A stretch of 64,000 nucleotides of DNA from Motilimonas sp. E26. GTDB lineage: Bacteria > Pseudomonadota > Gammaproteobacteria > Enterobacterales > CBDFNC01. The notes beneath the pieces are model-generated. The model saw only the letters and a list, made by a program, of their open reading frames with translations, was not told where the DNA came from and did not search any database. This document shows, one piece after another, positions 1 to 9,855 of the stretch. Position 1 is the first letter of the stretch. Each line of letters opens with the position of its first letter. Location: positions 255,996 through 319,995 of the forward strand of contig NZ_JAIBHJ010000002.1 of assembly GCF_021278025.1 (NCBI RefSeq), in the 5' to 3' direction. The position numbers were made by a program, and so were the translations under genes.

Positions 1-2
1 GC

Positions 3-74
3 GTTCACGCCAGTGATAAAGTGCTGGAGCAAGCAACAGTTTTGCATAACGCAGTGAAACAATTCAATTTGTAA
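3..74 (+). CDS. C-terminal tail of a methyl-accepting chemotaxis protein (partial)
   Basis: The window opens inside a gene whose last 23 codons are readable before a TAA stop. The end reads AVKQFNL, the usual close of the last signalling helix of MCPs, and the next gene, 106 bases on, is a full MCP whose own end reads SVRRFKL. I infer a second chemoreceptor directly upstream; nothing can be said of its sensor domain. Confidence 0.6.
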   Translation, partial: VHASDKVLEQATVLHNAVKQFNL

Positions 75-180
75 CTGAATTATTAAAATCAAAGTCAAGT
101 CAATTTTATTGTCTTGACTCTTTCCCTCTCCAAAAACACAACTACAATTGAAGCAAGCCTGACAACGCAATAGGACTTGC

Positions 181-2016
181 ATGTTAATTAAACACAAATT
201 CATCGCCAATAGCTTAGTCATTACAGTAGGTTTATTTTTACTATTTTCACTGTTGATTATTAAAATTAGCGAGTTAGAAAAACTTTCTAAAACGGCTTTA
301 GTAGCTGAGTCACTCAAAACCGACATGTTAATGTTACGTCGCCATGAGAAGGATTTCTTGGCGCGTAAAGATCTTAAATACCAACAAAAATTTAATGATA
401 GTTTTGCAAATACCAGCGAACATCTGGCAGCAATACGCCAATTTTATCAAGAGACCAACTTACCCAGTACCGAAATAGACATAACCATTAAAGCCATGGA
501 ACAATATCAGGTGATGTTTAATCAGCTTGTTGAGTTACAAATTAGTGCGGGCTTAGACCATGAATCCGGCTTAAATGGTGCGCTGCGCGACAGTGCTCAT
601 GCTGCTGAACAGCTTTACAAAAATGTTAGTGACTTTGAGTCCTTGAGCAACTATCTGATGCTAAGACGCTTTGAAAAAGATTTCATGTTACGCCTCGATC
701 TTAAGTACTTAGATCGATTTAATAAGCTGATCACTACCATGATTGAAGGTAATCAGGGTGAAGTAAAGCAAAGCCTGATCGATTATCACGCAAGGTTTAA
801 TAAATACGTTAAGCAAGAGCAGGCCATTGGCCTTAATTCTAACGAAGGGCTGTTAAGTAAATTAAGATCGACCATACATCAAACTGAAGATGCCCTCGAT
901 ACCGTAGAACAGCAGATAAAAAGCATCATCACAGAATCGATTGATAATACCAAAAACCAAGCTATGTTAATTTTTGGTATTATCATCCTTGCAATTATTG
1001 CGTTTAGTATCGCTCTCTCTCGCAGTATTCTAGCCCCCCTAACCCGACTGTCCGATACCATGAGTGACATCAACCACAATAAGGACTTGAGCAAAAGAGC
1101 AAATATCACAGGCAGTGATGAAATTGCTAGTGTTGGGCAGAATTTTGATGAAATGCTCGCCACTTTTCAGGACCTAATTCAAGATGTTAACCACGCTGTG
1201 GATACTTTATCCAGTGCCGCTGAAGAGCTTTCCCTCAATGCATCAGAAACTCGCCAAGGCATAGCCAACCAACTACATGAAACAGACATGGTTGCAACAG
1301 CTGTCACCGAGATGGGTAGCACCATTGACGATATAGCAAGGAATACAGAAGCCGCAGCTCATCGCGCCGGCGATACGAATAATAATGCTATTAAGGGCCG
1401 CCAAAGTGTCGACCAAACCATAGATAAAATAAACAACTTGGCAAACAGCCTCACTCTTTCATCAAAAGCAGTAGAGGAGCTAGAACAAGAGAGTCAAACT
1501 ATCGGCCAAGTATTAGAAGTAATACGCGGTATTGCCGAACAAACCAACCTGCTAGCATTGAATGCAGCGATTGAGGCCGCTCGCGCCGGCGAACAAGGGC
1601 GTGGTTTTGCCGTAGTCGCTGATGAAGTGCGCAGCTTAGCGCAACGTACGCAAAATTCGACTCAAGAAATCAGTAATATCATTTCTTCATTGCAAGGCAA
1701 AACAAGCAGCATTGTCGACCTGATTAAAAACTGTCATGGTCAAGGCCAAGAAAGTACCGAACAAGCAGAATTAGCGGGTGAGTTACTCGAGCAAATTACG
1801 CGCGACGTGACCAATATTTCTGAAACTAGCACACAAATTGCCGCTGCAATCGAGGAGCAAAGTACCGTTGCTGCTGAGGTCAACCGCAATATTGTCAATA
1901 TTCGTGATATTGCAGAAACCTCGAATCAAGCTGCATCGCACACCTCACAAGCCAGTGAGGAAATACTTAATCAAGCGAACGTACTCACTCAGTCAGTTCG
2001 CCGATTTAAACTTTAA
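181..2016 (+). CDS. Methyl-accepting chemotaxis protein with HBM-like sensor domain
   Basis: A transmembrane chemoreceptor of 611 residues that would relay a periplasmic signal to CheA/CheW. One membrane helix lies near residues 8-28 and a second near 260-282, with a periplasmic helical sensor between them. The sensor is internally duplicated: [12 protein letters not shown] at 51-62 and [12 protein letters not shown] at 159-170, each followed about 70 residues later by a GL...GL...LR...H motif. This matches the helical bimodular (HBM) layout of McpS-type receptors. A HAMP segment follows (about 280-335). The signalling tip, with [20 protein letters not shown], lies near 455-475. The ATG has only a weak GGACT upstream. 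There is no C-terminal CheR-tether pentapeptide. The ligand is unknown; HBM receptors often bind organic acids. Confidence 0.93.
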   Translation: MLIKHKFIANSLVITVGLFLLFSLLIIKISELEKLSKTALVAESLKTDMLMLRRHEKDFLARKDLKYQQKFNDSFANTSEHLAAIRQFYQETNLPSTEIDITIKAMEQYQVMFNQLVELQISAGLDHESGLNGALRDSAHAAEQLYKNVSDFESLSNYLMLRRFEKDFMLRLDLKYLDRFNKLITTMIEGNQGEVKQSLIDYHARFNKYVKQEQAIGLNSNEGLLSKLRSTIHQTEDALDTVEQQIKSIITESIDNTKNQAMLIFGIIILAIIAFSIALSRSILAPLTRLSDTMSDINHNKDLSKRANITGSDEIASVGQNFDEMLATFQDLIQDVNHAVDTLSSAAEELSLNASETRQGIANQLHETDMVATAVTEMGSTIDDIARNTEAAAHRAGDTNNNAIKGRQSVDQTIDKINNLANSLTLSSKAVEELEQESQTIGQVLEVIRGIAEQTNLLALNAAIEAARAGEQGRGFAVVADEVRSLAQRTQNSTQEISNIISSLQGKTSSIVDLIKNCHGQGQESTEQAELAGELLEQITRDVTNISETSTQIAAAIEEQSTVAAEVNRNIVNIRDIAETSNQAASHTSQASEEILNQANVLTQSVRRFKL

Positions 2017-2020
2017 GCGC

Positions 2021-2983
2021 TTACTGACTCCACTCCAAAATGCCCGACACACGTTGTTGGGCATTGGTGACCACCAACCATTTAATGTGTTTTTCGCGCA
2101 TTAACTCTTCCGCCTCTGCCAACATACATGTCTCATCAACTGTTCTTGGCGAGCGCGTCATCATATCTTGAGCAACACCCGATGTTACTTGATGCCCGGC
2201 CAATAAGTAACGACGCACATCACCATCTGTAATCACCCCTAATAGGGCATCATCTTGCATCACTAAAGCCAAACCGGTACGTGTTTGCGTCATCACCATT
2301 AACGCATCAGTGATCGGCGTATCTGCGCTAACCGTTGGCAACTGTTCGCTGCGCATCACATCTTTTACTCGGGTCAATAAACGTCGGCCCAAACTACCGC
2401 CGGGGTGATACTTAGCAAAATCCATCGGGCTAAATTGGGTTTCTAGCGCTAAGGTTGCGGCTAATGCATCACCAATTGCTAATGCGACCGTCGTTGACGT
2501 AGTAGGGGCTAAATTATTCGGGCAGGCTTCTTTCTCAATACTGGCATCTAAAACTAAATCGGCATTTTTAGCTAAGCTAGATTCTAAACCACCAGTAATA
2601 GCAATGATCTTATTACCGAAGTGTTTAAGTGAAGGGATTATTTTTAATACCTCATCAGTCTCACCGCTATATGATAGCAGCAGCAACACATCACCAGGCT
2701 GCACCATGCCTAAGTCACCATGAAAGGCTTCACCGGGATGCATAAAAAAAGCAGGCTGACCTAAAGAGGCAAAACTAGCCGCTATTTTTTTACCAATCAG
2801 GCCTGACTTGCCCATGCCACAAACAACAATTCGCCCTTGGCAATGCTTAAGCAAACGAATAGCATCAATATAACGCTGATCAGCGGTCTCAGCTAAGCGC
2901 TTTAATGCATCAGACTCCACTTGAAAAACTTCTCGAACGGCATGCATTAATGCATCATTTGACAAATATAACGGTTCAGACAT
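2021..2983 (-). CDS. kdsD: Arabinose-5-phosphate isomerase, KdsD/KpsF/GutQ family
   Basis: Cytoplasmic enzyme that interconverts D-ribulose 5-phosphate and D-arabinose 5-phosphate, the first step to Kdo for LPS or capsule. The 320 residues are the usual family length: a SIS domain (about 30-185) with VVCGMGKSGLIGKKIA, SYSGETDEVLK and APTTSTTVALAIGDALA, then two CBS domains (about 205-320) with GVITDGDVRR. It lies alone and converges on the MCP gene, 4 bases away, with no Kdo or lpt genes beside it. GutQ or KpsF paralogues cannot be separated from KdsD by sequence alone. Confidence 0.92.
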   Translation of the reverse strand: MSEPLYLSNDALMHAVREVFQVESDALKRLAETADQRYIDAIRLLKHCQGRIVVCGMGKSGLIGKKIAASFASLGQPAFFMHPGEAFHGDLGMVQPGDVLLLLSYSGETDEVLKIIPSLKHFGNKIIAITGGLESSLAKNADLVLDASIEKEACPNNLAPTTSTTVALAIGDALAATLALETQFSPMDFAKYHPGGSLGRRLLTRVKDVMRSEQLPTVSADTPITDALMVMTQTRTGLALVMQDDALLGVITDGDVRRYLLAGHQVTSGVAQDMMTRSPRTVDETCMLAEAEELMREKHIKWLVVTNAQQRVSGILEWSQ

Positions 2984-3058
2984 CGGCTTAGCCTATAGTG
3001 ACAAAATATGCTGCATTCTACTGAAAACAACAGATTTAGTAAAAAAATCCACGGCTCG

Positions 3059-5038
3059 CTATTTTGTTCGGCGACGGATCAACTTTAGCAGCAAAGACAA
3101 TTTCAGATAATCTTTCTCATTCTGCATGCTCGTTTGGTCAGCATATTTAACGCGATTATATAGCCGCGAAAAGTTCATTACCTGATCCGCATTTTTTGGC
3201 GAAACCAGTGAAATTCGTAGGCAATAATCTGTTACCGTTTCGCCCGGTAAACGCTCCAACCCTTGCTTACTAAACACCCCATGCAGCGCCATAAACAGCT
3301 TATCCTCACGCGCTAAAGTTGGCCTTTGCCATGGCTTTAAACTCCACAAAACCATCAGTGTAATAATGGCGATAAAAACACCAATAAACAGCCAAATCTG
3401 GGCAAAAAAATCAATATCGCCAAACCAACGCTTGATCAAGTCAAATTGCTTTTGATTATCGTAGTTCAATACCCAAACCGCCCACACGTAATCAAATTTC
3501 GCCATGGTTAGGTAAAGCTGGTTAACCAACGCATTGCTTCTAAACTTAATTAAGCTTAAATCGCCTGCCAAAAACTCATTCGGTAATGCCGACTCAAGAC
3601 CCGACTCAACCCGATCTGGCGCAACAAAAGCAGTAGGATCAAAACGTTGCCAACGACCATCAACATAAACCTCCGCCCAAGCATGAGCATCATATTGGCG
3701 AACGGTCAAAAAGCCCCCTTCACCATCCCACTCGCCGCCTTGGTAACCCGTTACCATTCGTGCAGGTAACTCAAGTAAACGCATGATGTAAACAAAACTA
3801 CTGGCATAGTGCACGCAAAATCCCGCTTGCGAGCCAAATAGAAAACCATCGATTTGCTCTTGCCCTAATGGCGGTGGCCGTAAGGTGTAACGGAAGTTTT
3901 CACCGGCATAACGCTGTAAAACTCGGCTTATTTGCTGTTGTGGCGAAAGATTCTCTTGTTTTAGCTGCGCAGCCCAAGCCCGCGTTTGCTCATTACCCGA
4001 TTCTGGTAATAGCAAATTTTGCTGCCTCATGGTCCGGTCTAAATAACGTATTGGCGTATCGGGAAAATAGCTAAAACGCAGCATGCTGCGTTGCGTAATC
4101 GGAATGTCATTGCGTAAGGTATAATTAAATAGCAGGTTAGCGCGATTATTTTGGCCATTACTCACCGCTAGGCTAGGTAACCAAGTTTGAAAGCTAGGTT
4201 CAAGAATCAACTCATATGATTGCGCGGTCCCCGCAACTTCAACATTAAAGCGACTGCCTCTTTCTGCCAATCGCACCGCACTTTTTATCGACTCACTTTG
4301 CGACCATTGGCCCTGCACATACTGATCCATAGTCATCACCCGCCAATAACGCTCATTGGCAGGTGGTACCCCTTGCGCGAAGCTAGCACGAAAAGCAAGA
4401 GCACTAGAGCGACTTAACTCGGCAATATCGCCCGGGTTTACCGTTTCAGAAAGACCTGTAGTGGCTTGATTTTGTAATGGCAATTTCCACATCGGCGGTA
4501 AACGCGGCAGTAGCACAAACAGCATTAACGCCAAGGGGAAACTAATCAATACCAGCTTAGTTAAATAACGGGTCTGCGCTTTGGCCGAGAGGTGCTCAGC
4601 ATACAAACTGAGTGCTAACCCTAAATGCAAAACAGCGAGCAACACACCCCATAGCGCCATCATTACAGAAGTTTCAAAAACAAAGAAAACCGCTATTAGC
4701 ACCATGCCAGTACAAACAAAGACATTAATATCCCGCCGTGCGCTCAACTCCAAAAACTTCAAGGTGTAGCCCAACACAATCAAATGCATCATGGCACTAA
4801 ACAAGCCTTGGCTGAACACCACGCTCATCAACACACCCGCACCAAGTAAGGCTGCAACGCGATTAACCATCACCGATGGCGCAGCTAAACGGCCAAAATA
4901 AATACCCACGCGCCAACCAATACAGGCCACCGCCAAGACAAAAATCAACCAGTGAATTTGGTTTGATAGGGATAAAGTCGTCGCCAAATAACAAAGTAAA
5001 ATAAGCAGCAGATGATGTCGCTTAAAAAACAAATCCAT
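3059..5038 (-). CDS. TgpA-like membrane transglutaminase-domain protein (DUF3488)
   Basis: Membrane protein of 659 residues with about six N-terminal helices (residues 1-200), an extracytoplasmic transglutaminase fold, one late helix (about 545-565) and a C-terminal cytosolic tail of the DUF4129 type. The catalytic triad is visible: Cys408 in GFCVHYASS, His452 in YDAHAWAEVY and Asp467 in RFDPTAF. The start codon overlaps the DUF58 gene stop by one base (TAATG), so the MoxR, DUF58 and transglutaminase genes form one operon. P. aeruginosa TgpA is the best known member; its substrate is unsettled. Confidence 0.9.
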   Translation of the reverse strand: MDLFFKRHHLLLILLCYLATTLSLSNQIHWLIFVLAVACIGWRVGIYFGRLAAPSVMVNRVAALLGAGVLMSVVFSQGLFSAMMHLIVLGYTLKFLELSARRDINVFVCTGMVLIAVFFVFETSVMMALWGVLLAVLHLGLALSLYAEHLSAKAQTRYLTKLVLISFPLALMLFVLLPRLPPMWKLPLQNQATTGLSETVNPGDIAELSRSSALAFRASFAQGVPPANERYWRVMTMDQYVQGQWSQSESIKSAVRLAERGSRFNVEVAGTAQSYELILEPSFQTWLPSLAVSNGQNNRANLLFNYTLRNDIPITQRSMLRFSYFPDTPIRYLDRTMRQQNLLLPESGNEQTRAWAAQLKQENLSPQQQISRVLQRYAGENFRYTLRPPPLGQEQIDGFLFGSQAGFCVHYASSFVYIMRLLELPARMVTGYQGGEWDGEGGFLTVRQYDAHAWAEVYVDGRWQRFDPTAFVAPDRVESGLESALPNEFLAGDLSLIKFRSNALVNQLYLTMAKFDYVWAVWVLNYDNQKQFDLIKRWFGDIDFFAQIWLFIGVFIAIITLMVLWSLKPWQRPTLAREDKLFMALHGVFSKQGLERLPGETVTDYCLRISLVSPKNADQVMNFSRLYNRVKYADQTSMQNEKDYLKLSLLLKLIRRRTK

Positions 5039-6036
5039 TACATCACCGCCTTATTAAGACCATAAGTTGCTAATGCTGCGAGACAAGTAAGACGCTGCTG
5101 CGCCCCTTGCGCAGGAGCAATCTCATGAGTCCCCAAGCGCAAACCATATAAAGCGTTTTGTTCGTCTAAGGTTAAAACCTGAGCGGTAAGTTGGCCGAGT
5201 TTAGTTTCTAAATCGCGCCCTGTTTGCGCGTTAAGGTTTAGCCAAACCGCACTGCCTTGAGCTTGTTCAAAGGCTTTACTGTGCCAGCCTCGGCCTTGGG
5301 CTAACTGCTTCCAAGCAACCGACTTTAACGACTCCCCTATTTGATAAGTCTTTAAGCCGGCAAACTCATCAAAACCAGCTTGAGTACGACTGCGCCCTAA
5401 ATCGGCCTGCTTATCCGCGCCATCACTGTCTAGCACGACCGCGCTTTCAATAGGCTTGGGATAAACCAATCCTTGCCAGTTCAGATCTACATGAGTCCAA
5501 ACCCGAAACAGTCCGAGGGGAAACACACTGGAAATCGTCAATCGTCCTGGATTAAAGTAACCACGACGTAACGCCTGACGATAAATCAACACCTGCTGGT
5601 CTTTAATCAGTGCATCTAGTCCGTCACCATCTTGTTGAAAAGCGAAAATAAACTGCCCTTGCTCTGGGCGGTGTTCAATCTTTAATGGAAAGGCGATGTA
5701 TTGCTCAGCAAACTGTGGCTCAGGGTTGGCAGCATAAAGAGTTAAACCAGACATATTCTTATGGCTGGCCAGTAAGCAGCTAACAAAAATACTCGATAGC
5801 AAAAATGACAAAAATAAAATCAAGTTATTCTGGTAATTTGTACCCAATAAAAACAACGTAAAACACGTCACTAAATACGCAGCACCAAACCAAGTCGGCA
5901 GAATAAATAGATTATTTCGGGTCAGAGTGATCTTACCGTTAGGCGGTATATTTTTTTTTAACCACTTATCAAAGCGCTGTTTAAACCACTTGCGAATTGT
6001 CAACAAAATCACCTTAAGCCAGTGGATCAACGGCAT
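5038..6036 (-). CDS. DUF58 domain protein
   Basis: Middle gene of the MoxR/DUF58/transglutaminase operon, about 332 residues. Two membrane helices lie near residues 47-95, followed by a soluble region containing the DUF58 signature around GLKTYQIGESLKSVAWKQ, a von Willebrand A-like region seen beside MoxR ATPases. A GTG five codons upstream (6051) would also work; I prefer the ATG at 6036. Either start lies inside the end of the MoxR gene, so translation is probably coupled. Family members are thought to act with MoxR as a chaperone-like pair; the client here is unknown. Confidence 0.85.
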   Translation of the reverse strand: MPLIHWLKVILLTIRKWFKQRFDKWLKKNIPPNGKITLTRNNLFILPTWFGAAYLVTCFTLFLLGTNYQNNLILFLSFLLSSIFVSCLLASHKNMSGLTLYAANPEPQFAEQYIAFPLKIEHRPEQGQFIFAFQQDGDGLDALIKDQQVLIYRQALRRGYFNPGRLTISSVFPLGLFRVWTHVDLNWQGLVYPKPIESAVVLDSDGADKQADLGRSRTQAGFDEFAGLKTYQIGESLKSVAWKQLAQGRGWHSKAFEQAQGSAVWLNLNAQTGRDLETKLGQLTAQVLTLDEQNALYGLRLGTHEIAPAQGAQQRLTCLAALATYGLNKAVM

Positions 6037-6919
6037 GTAATAAGGTTTCACTCAACGCCGCACCGCTACTTTGCGCGCCGCCAAGCACGCCTAAACGATG
6101 GTCAGTTACAGCAGGAAACACCGCTTGGACATCATCGGGTAACAGATAGTCACGCCCTGCCACCCAAGCCTTAGCTTTCGCAGCTTGCAACAAGGTTTTA
6201 CTGCAACGTGGCGATAATGGATTAGGGTAAGTAGCGTTATAGCGACTCTCAGCCACTAAGCGTAACAAATAATTAAGTACTGACGCACTGGCAGAAACCT
6301 CTCGCACCTGTGCTTGCATCGATATGAGCTCTGCAGTATCAATTACCTGTGATACTTGATTAAACTGCTTTCCTTGCAGCATCGCTAACTCAGCTTCCAT
6401 GTTAGGAAAGCCCAATTCAATACGCATCATAAAGCGATCTAGCTGCGACTCAGGTAAGGGAAAAGTTCCTGCTTGATCGAGCGGGTTTTGTGTCGCAATG
6501 ACAAAAAATGGCTCAGGTAATGAGTAAGTCTCACTGTCGATACTGATTTGATGCTCTGCCATCGCTTCTAGTAAAGCACTTTGGGTTTTCGGGCTAGCGC
6601 GGTTAATTTCATCGGCAAGCAAAACTTGGTTAAAGATGGGGCCTTTATGAAAATGAAATGCCTGTTTTTGTGGATCAAAGATAGACACCCCCAAAATATC
6701 CGCCGGTAGCATGTCACTAGTGAACTGCACCCGGTGATAACTTAGCCCTAAGGTAGTGGCTAACCCTTGTGCTAAGGTCGTTTTTCCCATGCCGGGCAAG
6801 TCTTCTATTAATAGGTGCCCACCCGCAAGGAGACAAACCAGCGCCAATTCAACTTGCGCTTCTTTGCCTAAAATCACTTGGTTTAGTTGGCTTAGAATTG
6901 GGGAAACATTTTTTCTCAT
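6014..6919 (-). CDS. MoxR-family AAA+ ATPase
   Basis: Cytoplasmic AAA+ ATPase of about 301 residues. Walker A is DLPGMGKTTL, Walker B is VLLADEINRA, sensor 1 is FVIATQNP, and an arginine-rich ESQLDRFMMR follows. MoxR proteins act as chaperones that help mature metal-dependent or envelope enzymes. The reading frame extends upstream to a GTG at 6964, but the ATG at 6919 has an AGGAA ribosome site about seven bases before it and fits the family N-terminus, so I use it. It is the first gene of the three-gene operon. Confidence 0.92.
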   Translation of the reverse strand: MRKNVSPILSQLNQVILGKEAQVELALVCLLAGGHLLIEDLPGMGKTTLAQGLATTLGLSYHRVQFTSDMLPADILGVSIFDPQKQAFHFHKGPIFNQVLLADEINRASPKTQSALLEAMAEHQISIDSETYSLPEPFFVIATQNPLDQAGTFPLPESQLDRFMMRIELGFPNMEAELAMLQGKQFNQVSQVIDTAELISMQAQVREVSASASVLNYLLRLVAESRYNATYPNPLSPRCSKTLLQAAKAKAWVAGRDYLLPDDVQAVFPAVTDHRLGVLGGAQSSGAALSETLLHAVDPLA

Positions 6920-6962
6920 TGAATTTATTCCTAAAAATAGAACAGAAACGATAGCAACAAAC

Positions 6963-6988
6963 ACAAAAAAGGGAAGCCTTGGCTTCCC
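6963..6988 (-). terminator. Rho-independent terminator after the LysE gene
   Basis: On the minus strand an 8-bp perfect stem (GGGAAGCC / GGCTTCCC) with a two-base spacer is followed by a run of six T. It lies 20 bases after the LysE-family stop and before the MoxR gene, so it should separate the two transcription units. Confidence 0.8.
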
Positions 6989-7008
6989 TCTTCAATTGAT
7001 AAATAACA

Positions 7009-7632
7009 CTATTTGTGACTTGCCACCGCTAAAAGCGAGCCCGCTCCAATAAACATGCCACCAAAAATCCGATTCTGTAAGCGCATATGTCGCTCACTAC
7101 GAATGAAAAAGGCGAGACGTGTCGCTAACAAGGCATAGCCAATCATAACCACCATATCCACCAGCACCGAAGTGGTACCAAGAATCAAAAACTGTGGCGC
7201 TTGCGCTGCATTGGGATCAATAAACTGTGGCAGTAACGCCACCAAAAATACAATACTTTTCGGATTGGTCACATTAACCAACAAGGCATGACTAAATAAT
7301 TTTGCTAACGGCATTGGCTTGGCGCTCACTTGCGCCACGTCCATCGCACCCTGCTCCCTAAATTTCATCACGCCTAAATATATTAAGTAACCAACCCCAA
7401 CCCACTTAATAATATTAAACGCCAGCGCTGATTGCGCCACTAACGCCCCTAACCCAATTGCAACGAGTACGAACAAGAGAATCAGCCCCACCTGCAGGCC
7501 AATAATCGACACCAATGCACGCTTAAAACCATAATTCATGCCGTTCGACATGGTATTAACCGCACCGGCGCCGGGCGAAACACTCAAGATAATGCCTGCA
7601 ATTAAGTAGGCCAACCACACTTCTAATGTCAT
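7009..7632 (-). CDS. LysE/RhtB-family exporter
   Basis: Inner-membrane exporter of 207 residues with about six hydrophobic helices. The N-terminal SPGAGAVNTMSNGMNYGFK resembles the LysE/RhtB signature, and NVTNPKSIVFLVALLPQF is the conserved mid-protein loop. The family exports amino acids such as lysine, homoserine, threonine or leucine; the substrate cannot be told from sequence. It is followed by its own terminator and lies 47 bases after an EamA transporter gene on the same strand, so the two could be co-transcribed. Confidence 0.88.
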   Translation of the reverse strand: MTLEVWLAYLIAGIILSVSPGAGAVNTMSNGMNYGFKRALVSIIGLQVGLILLFVLVAIGLGALVAQSALAFNIIKWVGVGYLIYLGVMKFREQGAMDVAQVSAKPMPLAKLFSHALLVNVTNPKSIVFLVALLPQFIDPNAAQAPQFLILGTTSVLVDMVVMIGYALLATRLAFFIRSERHMRLQNRIFGGMFIGAGSLLAVASHK

Positions 7633-7679
7633 TTACTGCTCACTTATAATGGAATCTCGCTAACGTCTTTGCCACTGCG

Positions 7680-8564
7680 CTAACGGCTCGGCTTGCTCTG
7701 CAAAGATAAAAGGATCCCAGAGCCAATCGCTAGCGCCCCTATTAATTGAAACCACGCCAGTTGTTCACCTATAAACAACACAGCAAGGGCGGTGCCAAAT
7801 ACCGGCATCAAGTGGATAAATTGCCCAGCGGTACTTGCGCCGATCAATTTTACGCCTTGATTCCAACAAAAGTAAGCCACTAATGATGCAAAAATAGCGG
7901 TATACCCTATTGCTGCGCCATTTTCCAAACTAAAATGCCAACTTGCTTCAGATGTTAGGTTAAACCAATATAAAGGACTAAGCACAAAACTGCCCACGGT
8001 AATACTAAAACCTAGAAAAGCGACCGCCGACAACTCTGCAGGTTTCACCTTTAAACCGATCGAGTAAATCGCCCACAGTAACGTTGCCAAAAGCACCCAA
8101 AGATCGCCTGTATTCACCCTTAGATTAAGTAAGCGACTAAGCTCGCCATGGCACACTAAAAAGATCACTCCCAGTAAAGAAATCAGCACGCCTAAACCTT
8201 GCTTGAGCTGAATCGTCACTCCCAATAATAACGAACATACAATGATTAAAATCGGGATCATGGAGTTGATTAGCAAGCCATTTGTCGCTGTCGTTGTTTG
8301 CAACCCCAAATAAACACAAGTATTAAACCCAGCAACCCCCACCGTCGACAGTAAAAACAACGGCCAAAAATGGGCTTTAATGATCGCGCGTTGCTGCCAA
8401 ATCGGCTTAATAGCAAAAGGCAATATCAAACACATAGCCAAGGTCCAGCGCCAGTAAGCCAGAGCAATGGGAGGAATGTCACTGGAGACGTAACGCGCAA
8501 ATACGAAATTGCCCGACCAAAACAGGGCTGACAATGCAGGTAAAAAGTAAGCTGACTGTGGCAA
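7680..8564 (-). CDS. EamA/DMT-family transporter
   Basis: Inner-membrane protein of 294 residues with about ten hydrophobic helices in two EamA repeats (about 5-135 and 150-285). The first repeat carries ALFWSGNFVFARY and PPIALAYWRW, typical of the drug/metabolite superfamily. The start is TTG, preceded by AGGGG at a good distance; no ATG fits better. The substrate is unknown; members export amino acids or other metabolites, and the LysE neighbour fits such a role. Confidence 0.88.
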   Translation of the reverse strand: MPQSAYFLPALSALFWSGNFVFARYVSSDIPPIALAYWRWTLAMCLILPFAIKPIWQQRAIIKAHFWPLFLLSTVGVAGFNTCVYLGLQTTTATNGLLINSMIPILIIVCSLLLGVTIQLKQGLGVLISLLGVIFLVCHGELSRLLNLRVNTGDLWVLLATLLWAIYSIGLKVKPAELSAVAFLGFSITVGSFVLSPLYWFNLTSEASWHFSLENGAAIGYTAIFASLVAYFCWNQGVKLIGASTAGQFIHLMPVFGTALAVLFIGEQLAWFQLIGALAIGSGILLSLQSKPSR

Positions 8565-8657
8565 AATAACCCCTAACTTAGATTTTATGATCGGTAAAAA
8601 ACCAAAACTGACGTAAACTTATCACCTATAAGTCATGATTACAGCTGAAGAATTACC

Positions 8658-9662
8658 TTGGCCTTTAACAATAAATACAACCTTACCCTAGAATCAGAGC
8701 TTCCTGACAAATATGCCAGCCATATTGGCCCATTTTGGCAAAAGTATAGTCATGCTAGTGAATTTATCGGCGTGGATGGCGTTATTATTCGTTATGTCCA
8801 AGTGATTAAACCTGAACACCAGCAAGCTATCATCATCTCGCCTGGTCGAATTGAAAGCTATTTAAAATATCAAGAGCTTAGCTATGATTTATCGCAACTT
8901 GGTTTTGACATTTATATCATTGATCACCGAGGACAAGGACTGTCGGGACGCATGACACCCAATAGCGAACAAGGCCATGTGCTGCAGTTTTCCGATTACG
9001 TCACCGACTTTGCCTATTGGGTTGACCAAGAGCTCGACTTAACACGCTATAGCAACACTTTTCTCATCGCACATTCAATGGGCTGCGCTATCAGTGCTTT
9101 GTATTTAATGGATCATAATCAACGCTTTGATAAGGCAGCTTTCTGTAGCCCAATGTTTGATATTAACTTAGGCCCTTTTAGTGCCAAAATGGCATTATCG
9201 ATTACCAACGCCGCGATAAAATCCAATACTATGATGCGTCGGCCTGCCCAATATGCCCCTGGCCAAGGAGGTTACCACCCCATACCGTTCGAGGAAAACG
9301 ACCTAACCCAAAGCCCTGCTCGCTATCATTACTTCAGACAAATATACCAAGCACACCCCGAGATACGTTTAGGTGGCGTAACCCATCAATGGCTTAATCA
9401 AGCTATTTTATCGACCAATTATATAATTGAAAATGCCGATAAAATAACGACTCCTTTACTCGTACTTCAAGCCTCAGATGACAACGTCGTCAACCCTCAA
9501 GGGCAAAACCAATTTTGCGCAAACTTGTTAAAAGCCGGCCGTCCCTGTATTGATGAAGAGCCAATCATTATCGGTCATGCACGACATGAGCTCTTAATAG
9601 AACGAGATAAATATCGCGTACCGTCAATTAACTGGATTTTGGATTTTTTCTTACTAGACTGA
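8658..9662 (+). CDS. Alpha/beta hydrolase, lysophospholipase (PldB)-like
   Basis: Serine hydrolase of 334 residues. It has the DHRGQGLSG oxyanion-region motif, the nucleophile elbow AHSMG (Ser near 138), an acid residue in ASDDNVV and a His in GHARHELL near the C-terminus, the order found in PldB-type monoacylglycerol or lysophospholipid hydrolases. The start is TTG: an in-frame TGA lies four codons upstream and no ATG occurs before the conserved region. There is no signal peptide, so it is cytoplasmic. It is divergent from the EamA gene. Confidence 0.85.
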   Translation: MAFNNKYNLTLESELPDKYASHIGPFWQKYSHASEFIGVDGVIIRYVQVIKPEHQQAIIISPGRIESYLKYQELSYDLSQLGFDIYIIDHRGQGLSGRMTPNSEQGHVLQFSDYVTDFAYWVDQELDLTRYSNTFLIAHSMGCAISALYLMDHNQRFDKAAFCSPMFDINLGPFSAKMALSITNAAIKSNTMMRRPAQYAPGQGGYHPIPFEENDLTQSPARYHYFRQIYQAHPEIRLGGVTHQWLNQAILSTNYIIENADKITTPLLVLQASDDNVVNPQGQNQFCANLLKAGRPCIDEEPIIIGHARHELLIERDKYRVPSINWILDFFLLD

Positions 9663-9855
9663 AGCTTGTAAAGCCGTAATTTGGCCTACATCAGTCAGTT
9701 AGCAAAAATTAATATCGCTAAATATACGCAGTAAAATTTTCAGTCTTTGCTCTAGCGCACAAAAATGACGCAAATTATGAAATTAGCCTGAGCATGACTT
9801 TGATACAATCTAAGCATTATTCTAACAACAGATGGATTGGCTAAAGGGACCCACC

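Noticed and set aside
6919..6964. Longer MoxR start at a GTG
   Set aside because: It removes the AGGAA site from use and adds a hydrophobic leader that MoxR proteins do not have.
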